DNA of 50,226 nt from an uncultured Nitrosomonas sp. (GTDB taxonomy: Bacteria; Pseudomonadota; Gammaproteobacteria; Burkholderiales; Nitrosomonadaceae). The position numbers were made by a program, and so were the translations under genes. Below the pieces are notes generated by a model. The model was not told the DNA's origin and did no database searches. It saw only the letters and a program-made list of their open reading frames with translations. Shown here in pieces: positions 45,429-50,226 of this stretch; the first letter of the stretch is position 1; each line of letters begins with the position of its first letter. Location of the stretch: positions 1,936 to 52,161 of the forward strand of contig CADEDJ010000016.1 of assembly GCA_902826055.1 (NCBI GenBank), given 5' to 3'.

Positions 45429-45602
45429 ATAGTTCTGCAGCGAAGTCAACATAAGATTCCAAGATGACGGCTGCTGGTACTTAAAAATAGAGGTAACCAG
45501 AGAATCAGCACGTTGCCACCATGGCAACAAGACTGTGAATATTCTTTCTGAGAACTCAAACAGTTTTCTCTGCTCTGTTTTAGGTCGGTGTCACCACTCT
45601 TT

Positions 45603-45617
45603 CCCATTTTCAATGGG
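45603..45617. terminator. Weak hairpin between convergent genes
   Basis: CCCATT (45603-45608) and AATGGG (45612-45617) make a 6-bp stem with a TTC loop, followed by CCTTTG. It lies between the Sel1 gene end and the response-regulator end. The T-tract is poor, so the call is weak. Another palindrome, GTTGCC-ACCAT-GGCAAC, is near 45512. Confidence 0.35.
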
Positions 45618-45660
45618 CCTTTGTCGGTACTAAGGCTCCTTTCTAACCACCAGATTTGAC

Positions 45661-46272
45661 TTATAGATTTAAATTACTTTCGCGGGCAATACGGGCAAGA
45701 TCAAGCAGATTATTTGCACCAGTTTTTTGCATGATCTTGGATTTGTGGATTTCCACCGTGCGATAACTGATGCCCAGATAAGATCCGATTTCTTTATTGG
45801 CGTAGCCTTGAATAGCCAAAAGCATGACTTCGCGCTCGCGCCTGGTTAGCTTTGTCAGGCATGATGCCATTTCTTTATTATTCGAAACATCGTTTATTCG
45901 TTTTCTCGCTTCTGCAAAAGCAGTGCGCACGCAAATCAGAAGCTTTTCCCGGATGACCGGTTTGGTCAAAAAATCTATTGCCCCACCCTTTATAGCTTTG
46001 ACACTCATGGGAATATCGCCATGTCCGGTAAGGAATATAATGGGTAACAAAATCTTGCGCCAGGCAAGCTCTTCCTGAAGTTGTAAGCCATCCATTCCGG
46101 GCATTTTTACGTCGATAATGACACAACCGAAGAAATCAGGGCGATAAGCTTTAAGAAAATGATTGGCATTTTCAAAAGATTGTACGTGCATTCCAGCCTG
46201 TTCAATCATCAATGTGAGGGAATCTCGCACGGCAGTATCATCATCGACGATAAAAACAGTTGGTTTTTGCAT
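45661..46272 (-). CDS. FixJ/NarL-type response regulator
   Basis: A 203-residue two-domain regulator. The receiver domain (1-120) has the acid pocket Asp10/Asp11, phospho-acceptor Asp54 in IIDVKMPGMDG and Lys104 in FLTKP. The C-terminal LuxR-type helix-turn-helix (about 140-195) has LTRREREVMLLAIQGYANKEIG and YRTVEIHKSKIMQKT. The strings LTGHGDIPMSVKAIKGGA are typical of the FixJ group. Its gene is 2 bases after the kinase gene stop codon, so they are coupled. Target genes are unknown; the sbtA unit across the 473-base gap is a candidate by position only. Confidence 0.93.
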   Translation of the reverse strand: MQKPTVFIVDDDTAVRDSLTLMIEQAGMHVQSFENANHFLKAYRPDFFGCVIIDVKMPGMDGLQLQEELAWRKILLPIIFLTGHGDIPMSVKAIKGGAIDFLTKPVIREKLLICVRTAFAEARKRINDVSNNKEMASCLTKLTRREREVMLLAIQGYANKEIGSYLGISYRTVEIHKSKIMQKTGANNLLDLARIARESNLNL

Positions 46273-46274
46273 GA

Positions 46275-47771
46275 TTAGGATACGATCGGTAAAGTAAAAT
46301 GAAATTTAGCGCCGGTCTTGGCATCAGCATCCAACCACAATTGTCCGCCATTGGCTTCGATTAAAGCGCGGCTAATCGCTAACCCCATACCAATACCGGA
46401 AGGCTTGGTGGTAAAAAATGGTTCAAATATGCGTTTAGTCACGATTGGATCCAGACCGGGGCCGCTATCCTGAACAATCACAACAACACAATCTTTTTCA
46501 TTCATAATTTGCACTTTGGTGATAATCGTTAAGATGGGTAAATCCATAGTGCGCATCGCTTCGACAGCATTCCTGAACAGATTAATCAAAACTTTTTGTA
46601 TTTGTACGCGGTTACACTGAACGGCTGGAAGATTTTGCTCCAAATGCAGCACCGGATGAAATCTTCCATAACCGTCATCGTATACGATATTTAGTGCTTC
46701 ATGGATGACATCCGTAAGGTTGGCTCGCTCGGTTACCAATTCACCTTTCTGCAGAAAAGCCAGTAGTTCATGTAAACTGCGTCCGGCACGTTGTGTTTGT
46801 TCCACGCAACCTTCAAGTGCTCTTTTTAGATTGGCGGCACTAAAATTATCATTGTTCAGCGCATGCAAGACAACTTCGCTGTAAGCGGAAATGGCTGCTA
46901 ACGGTTGATTCAGTTCATGAGCAATTGCGGATGCCGTACGTACTGCCACTTGCTGTTTGAGGATGTTTTCTGTTTCACCGCGTTGTACTTGTAGTTTCTT
47001 CTGAGTTTTTTTTTGTTCTGTTATATCGCGCGTAATACCGATGAGCCGGTGTGGGCAGCCGTCTTCAAAATATACGCGCCCCCTTGCGGATATCCAACGT
47101 TCTACGCCATTGCTGGGATTGATGATACGGTATTGCGCTTTGAATTCACCGGTACTGTCAGGATCCATTGCTTTATCGATGGCGGCTTGTCTCGCTGCAC
47201 GATCTTCCGGATGTATTGCAGCCACGAATTCTTCATAACTTACGGTTTTCTCCGATTGCTTACCCCATAGTTTGCGCATCTGTTTATCCCAATAAACGAT
47301 GTTCCGTTTGAAGTCGTAGTCAAAAATCCCCAGATCAGCCGCTTGCTTGGCTAAGCGCAAACGCTCTTCGCTGCTTCGCAGCGCTTCCTCGACATCAAGG
47401 CGCCGCTTAGCGGCGGAGAAAATCATCAGGATATAGACTTGCTGCTTTACTTTTATCGGACTAAGGCTGATATCCAACAACAATTCTTTGCCTTCACGAT
47501 TTAACGCGACAAGCTCGTTGCCTGCATTCAGGCCGCGTTTTGCGGGTTTGCTTAGAAAAAGCTTTTGGTAGTAGCGGTACTGTTTCCGGTAGCGAGGCGC
47601 AACCAGCATTTCAATGGTTAATCCAAGTAACTCAGTTTCAGTATAACCAAGCAATTGCTGTGCCGTATCATTAGCCCATGCAATTTGCCCGTTACCATTT
47701 GCCAACAGCATCGCATCTGCTGCCGCATCAAATATTGTTCGGAAACTTAACCTTCTCATTGCGCTAATCAA
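46275..47771 (-). CDS. PAS-domain sensor histidine kinase
   Basis: A 498-residue kinase without an obvious membrane segment. Two PAS domains (about residues 12-120 and 140-255; the first contains QIAWANDTAQQLLGYTETELLG) precede the DHp domain, with phospho-acceptor His285 in AIAHELNQPLAAI. The ATPase domain has an N-box INLFRNAVEAM (about 390), a G1 box VQDSGPGLD and a G2 box GIGMGLAISRAL. It is thus complete and probably cytoplasmic, sensing an intracellular signal such as redox or a metabolite through PAS. It is FixL-like in layout, although no haem-binding His has been assigned. It phosphorylates the adjacent regulator. Confidence 0.93.
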   Translation of the reverse strand: MISAMRRLSFRTIFDAAADAMLLANGNGQIAWANDTAQQLLGYTETELLGLTIEMLVAPRYRKQYRYYQKLFLSKPAKRGLNAGNELVALNREGKELLLDISLSPIKVKQQVYILMIFSAAKRRLDVEEALRSSEERLRLAKQAADLGIFDYDFKRNIVYWDKQMRKLWGKQSEKTVSYEEFVAAIHPEDRAARQAAIDKAMDPDSTGEFKAQYRIINPSNGVERWISARGRVYFEDGCPHRLIGITRDITEQKKTQKKLQVQRGETENILKQQVAVRTASAIAHELNQPLAAISAYSEVVLHALNNDNFSAANLKRALEGCVEQTQRAGRSLHELLAFLQKGELVTERANLTDVIHEALNIVYDDGYGRFHPVLHLEQNLPAVQCNRVQIQKVLINLFRNAVEAMRTMDLPILTIITKVQIMNEKDCVVVIVQDSGPGLDPIVTKRIFEPFFTTKPSGIGMGLAISRALIEANGGQLWLDADAKTGAKFHFTLPIVS

Positions 47772-48244
47772 ATTATTTTCCTGCTGATGAAATTGGATAA
47801 GAACATAGTAAAGCTTACGATAAAAAGCGATTATTTTCTACAATTTGTTGATATATAAGGGTTTGCACTTACGTGTTAGCACGGATATTACCACCCACCC
47901 TTCTTCTGTAGGATTCGAAAAGCAGGGAATACGTTGCAAATTTACTGATTATTTCATTCTGATTATCGATGCCGTCGAAGTTTTACAGGTAATTCTTAAT
48001 GAAGTGGATTTCTTGGAATATTTTTTGTGCATAACGATTTGTTTCACAAAGTAAGAGAGAAATTTGACCTCACGGATAAGTATTTTTTAGCTGCTATTCT
48101 CGTGCGATTGACTCATGGCTTTTGAAACAAAAAGTTAAATCAAATTCGGGGTAGAGTCACTTTTTATAGTTACGAAGGGCTAGCGTTAAGTAATGAGTGT
48201 CTTCATTACATTGCGTTAGAACTAACATCATGGAGAGAAATAAA
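47772..48244. other. 473-base intergenic region upstream of the sbtA unit
   Basis: This region separates the kinase gene (minus) and the exported peptide gene (plus). It is AT-rich with no convincing gene; a short open frame at 47845-48054 lacks a start signal. A dyad TAATGA-GTGTCT-TCATTA lies at 48191-48208 and GTTAG-AA-CTAAC at 48215-48226, just upstream of the peptide gene. The imperfect direct repeat GCGTTA occurs at 48183 and 48213, flanking the first dyad. These features suggest a regulated promoter, but no factor is assigned. Confidence 0.5.
48191..48226. promoter_or_regulatory. Adjacent dyads upstream of sbtA unit
   Basis: Two back-to-back inverted repeats, TAATGA/TCATTA (spacer 6) and GTTAG/CTAAC (spacer 2), end 18 bases before the exported-peptide start at 48245. 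Position in the leader suggests an operator or mRNA structure for the peptide-sbtA-PII unit. The binding protein is unknown. Confidence 0.4.
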
Positions 48245-48418
48245 ATGAATAATAGAATAATAGCTTACAAATGGATTATGACCGCTCTATTCATGTTTCC
48301 GGGCAAAGCGCTTGCCATCGATTCAGCGCGCTATAACTTTGAGGCCGATCTGGTAAAAGCAGGGAACGGTCTTGATAAGGCGCTTCAAAGCATACTACGT
48401 AGAGATCCTCTCGTTTAG
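48245..48418 (+). CDS. Short exported peptide ahead of sbtA, unknown function
   Basis: A 57-residue protein from ATG 48245, with GGAGAG at 48232-48237 as ribosome-binding site. The frame is open 16 residues upstream, but that part lacks a start signal. The first 24 residues form a signal-peptide-like segment (YKWIMTALFMFPGKALA, cleaved before IDSAR). The mature part is about 33 residues, amphipathic (NFEADLVKAGNGLDKALQSIL). It is 36 bases ahead of the sbtA start in the same direction, so it is probably co-expressed. I do not recognise a family; it may be an accessory subunit or a leader peptide. Confidence 0.55.
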   Translation: MNNRIIAYKWIMTALFMFPGKALAIDSARYNFEADLVKAGNGLDKALQSILRRDPLV

Positions 48419-48454
48419 TTGCATAACTACTATCAAAATAAGAGGAGTATAACC

Positions 48455-49447
48455 ATGTCATTGTCTAGTCTACTCGTACCGGCAATACTGTTCTTCGCAT
48501 TAGGTATGTTTGCCTGTCTCATCAAGTCGGACCTGAAATTTCCACCCGATATGCACAAGATGATTGTCATCTATTTATTGATCGGTATCGGACTGCATGG
48601 CGGCAAGGCGCTAGCCGGATCCGATATGGGGTCAGCTATTCCCGCTGTGTGGGCAGCACTGGCATTTGGCTGTGGACTGCCCATCATTGCTTACATCATT
48701 TTGCGGGCGCTCGGAAAAATAGATCCCCTGAACGCAGCCGCCATTTCCGCGCACTATGGTTCCGTAAGTGCGGGAACGTATATGACGGCCGTTGCATTCT
48801 TGGCGGGCATAGGCGTCACGTATGAAGCCTATCCCGTTATCATGCTGGCAATCATGGAATCGCCTGCAATCATGATCGGTTTGGTGCTTGCCGGATACTC
48901 GCGAAGAATCTTGGGCGGAGCATCTAAAACTGACAAAGGAATGATGAAGCATTTAATCATCGATGCTTTTACCAACGGCAGCATCCTATTGTTGTTCGGT
49001 TCCATGGCAATCGGTTGGGTCGTATCCGATGCGAGTTACAACAAAATCGAGCCTTTCTTTGAACTCATTTTTATGGGCGCGCTGTGCATATTTCTTTGTG
49101 ATATGGGAATGGAGGCTGGAAAAAGATTGTCGGAGTTCAAATCCGTAGGCATTTTTCTGGTCAGTTTTGGGGTCGCCATGCCATTGATTGGTGCTGCATG
49201 CGGACTTTTTGTGGGCCACTTTCTTTTGGGTTATTCGGTAGGCGGTATCACCCTAGTGACAGTCCTTGCTGCCAGTTGTTCCTATATTGCGGTTCCGCCG
49301 GCAATGCGTCTTGCGGTTCCTGAAGCCAACCCGTCGTTCTATTTGACATTATCGCTTGGCGTGACTTTTCCGTTTAATGTGGTCGTTGGTATCCCCAGCT
49401 ACTATGCGGCAGCTCAGTACTTACACGCGACCTATTATCCGTGGTGA
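48455..49447 (+). CDS. sbtA: SbtA-family sodium-dependent bicarbonate transporter
   Basis: A 330-residue inner-membrane protein with about ten hydrophobic segments in two inverted halves. GLHGGKALAGS near residue 50 and the segments AAISAHYGSVSAGTYMTAVAFL and TVLAASCSYIAVPPAMRLAVPEANPSFYLTLSLGVTFPFNVVVGIP are diagnostic of SbtA (formerly DUF897), the high-affinity Na+/HCO3- symporter first known from cyanobacteria. ATG 48455 is preceded by AGAGGAG; an upstream TTG frame is not needed. Bicarbonate uptake fits the RuBisCO locus of this chemoautotroph. A PII-like gene lies 180 bases downstream, as SbtB does in cyanobacteria. It is a little shorter than cyanobacterial SbtA (about 370), mostly in the central cytoplasmic loop. 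Confidence 0.9.
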   Translation: MSLSSLLVPAILFFALGMFACLIKSDLKFPPDMHKMIVIYLLIGIGLHGGKALAGSDMGSAIPAVWAALAFGCGLPIIAYIILRALGKIDPLNAAAISAHYGSVSAGTYMTAVAFLAGIGVTYEAYPVIMLAIMESPAIMIGLVLAGYSRRILGGASKTDKGMMKHLIIDAFTNGSILLLFGSMAIGWVVSDASYNKIEPFFELIFMGALCIFLCDMGMEAGKRLSEFKSVGIFLVSFGVAMPLIGAACGLFVGHFLLGYSVGGITLVTVLAASCSYIAVPPAMRLAVPEANPSFYLTLSLGVTFPFNVVVGIPSYYAAAQYLHATYYPW

Positions 49448-49626
49448 CCGGGAATAGCCTATTAATGTGCTGCTGCCAGAATGCTGCTTAACTGCTAAGC
49501 GCTTCTGGATAGCAGTAAAGTCAGAAAGCGGTTGACTTACTAATCTTACTACCTAATGAAATTCTTCAGGACAACGCTGAAGTGTGCAAATCCTGATTAA
49601 GAGATAGATAATTATTGGAGAAAATC

Positions 49627-49956
49627 ATGGTGTTGCTATCGGAAATATTAATATCAATGAAGCGAATCGAAATTGTTATCAACGAAGAATCGTTGGATGA
49701 TCTGCTAGAGCTGCTTCGGGGAGAAAATGTGCGTGGCTATACAGTCATAAAAAAAGCAGGAGGGTTTGGATCGACTGGTGAAAGAGATCCCGATGACTAC
49801 GCGCTACAGCAAAATAATGTGATCGTGGTACTCGCTTGTGAAGATGAGCAGGCGGAGAGAGTGATCTTGGCGATTCATCCGAAGTTAAAAGGATTCGGGG
49901 GAATGTGCATAATGTCGGATTGTCAATGGACGGTAGGACCTGCGGTTTCGTACTAA
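49627..49956 (+). CDS. PII-like signalling protein (SbtB/CPII-like)
   Basis: A 109-residue protein from ATG 49627, with GGAG nine bases upstream. A shorter form from ATG 49657 (MKRIEIVINEESLDDLLELL) fits the family start equally well. The ferredoxin-like core is seen in RIEIVINEESLDDLLELL, GYTVIKKAGGFGSTGERD and NNVIVVLACEDEQAERVILAI. The T-loop is short (about residues 45-65) and lacks the tyrosine uridylylated in GlnB/GlnK. The C-terminal disulfide loop CGPEGC of cyanobacterial SbtB is absent; it ends WTVGPAVSY. It lies 179 bases after sbtA, suggesting it gates bicarbonate uptake in response to an adenine nucleotide. This is inference by analogy. Confidence 0.8.
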   Translation: MVLLSEILISMKRIEIVINEESLDDLLELLRGENVRGYTVIKKAGGFGSTGERDPDDYALQQNNVIVVLACEDEQAERVILAIHPKLKGFGGMCIMSDCQWTVGPAVSY

Positions 49957-50226
49957 GCGAGACGGCGAGCGTGGAATAATCCTGCGGTTATCAGTCGCGA
50001 TTCATTAAAGTGGCCACCTTAAGCTGTGTGGCTTAAAGGGGGCCACTTAGCTGATTGGTTGATAGGGAGGTTACATCTTCTGTCGGTATAAAATGAAGGA
50101 TTACACCTATGATTCTTAGTAACTTCAATTTGCAAGTACGTGAACAATCATTGCAACATTTTCTAAGTGCTTCGTAAGCCTCCAACCCTTCCACATTAAC
50201 ACCCAGACACATCATCGCTATCCTTG
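49957..50226. other. Window-edge region with a strong hairpin
   Basis: The region past the PII-like gene holds no convincing gene. Its main feature is the hairpin described separately. Minus-strand frame 50033-50215 is open for 60 codons with several cysteines but no recognised family or start signal. The part after 50050 may belong to the next gene or a degraded element beyond the window. Confidence 0.4.
50008..50048. repeat. Strong imperfect hairpin near the right edge
   Basis: Left arm AAGTGGCCACCTTAAGC (50008-50024) and right arm GCTTAAAGGGGGCCACTT (50031-50048) pair along nearly their whole length around a TGTGTG loop. No T-tract follows. It resembles the ends of insertion sequences or a dispersed palindromic element; a second copy was not seen in the window. 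Confidence 0.5.

Noticed and set aside
47845..48054. 69-codon open frame between the kinase gene and the sbtA unit
   Set aside because: No start signal and an atypical composition; considered a chance frame in an AT-rich regulatory region.
49627..49956. PII-like gene as a nitrogen regulator GlnB/GlnK
   Set aside because: The T-loop tyrosine and GlnB signature blocks are missing, and the partner gene is sbtA rather than amtB.
1..50226. CRISPR arrays and rRNA genes
   Set aside because: No regularly spaced short direct repeats and no rRNA-like conserved segments were seen on either strand.

Overview
The window looks like chromosome from a chemolithoautotrophic betaproteobacterium, most likely an ammonia oxidiser of the Nitrosomonas group. 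The evidence is a form IA RuBisCO cluster (cbbLSQO with a divergent cbbR), an SbtA-type bicarbonate transporter with a PII-like partner, EarP with an Arg32-type EF-P, a dusB-fis-purHD cluster, and an overall Nitrosomonas-like protein flavour. Genus placement is inference from protein resemblance only.

Layout. 1-1181 is the 3' end of a large FG-GAP/RTX calcium-binding surface protein. 1453-3927 holds a hydrolase-OsmC fusion, an Hsp15-like S4 protein and a class II aldolase-like protein, followed by tRNA-Val(GAC) and a dihydroxyacetone kinase (4307-6046). 6120-8385 is an accessory patch: a TumE-like toxin, a winged-helix antitoxin candidate and an AT-rich 528-residue orphan with a C-terminal membrane anchor. 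8453-13604 (minus) is cbbO, cbbQ, cbbS and cbbL, with an intrinsic terminator between cbbS and cbbQ. cbbR (13840-14754) is divergent, and a concentric pair of dyads sits in the shared promoter region. Behind cbbR lie a membrane protein resembling a sensor-kinase stub and a TM2-like small protein.

15793-16697 (minus) is a secreted EndoU-type RNase overlapped by a small UPF0231/YacL-like gene, a plausible toxin-immunity pair. 16806-19926 is a translation-modification block: rimO, earP, efp. 20096-25102 is a housekeeping block: GNAT, dapF, DUF484, xerC, hslV, hslU. Three small minus-strand genes follow (secreted peptide, Mth938-like protein, acyl carrier protein). 26692-38109 is a complete flagellar axial-structure locus, flgA divergent from flgBCDEFGHIJKL. 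Then come minus-strand purD, purH, fis and dusB, a UbiH-family hydroxylase, an exported ankyrin protein next to a Sel1-repeat lipoprotein, and a FixJ-like response regulator with its PAS histidine kinase. The right end holds a small exported peptide, sbtA and a PII-like gene, followed by a strong hairpin close to the window edge.

How the genes work together. CbbLS fixes CO2, CbbQ/CbbO act as the activase that removes inhibitory sugar phosphates, and CbbR controls the locus. SbtA would supply bicarbonate and the PII-like protein would gate it, so two modules of one carbon-acquisition system lie about 35 kb apart in this window. No CRISPR array, rRNA gene, intact insertion sequence or replication origin was seen.
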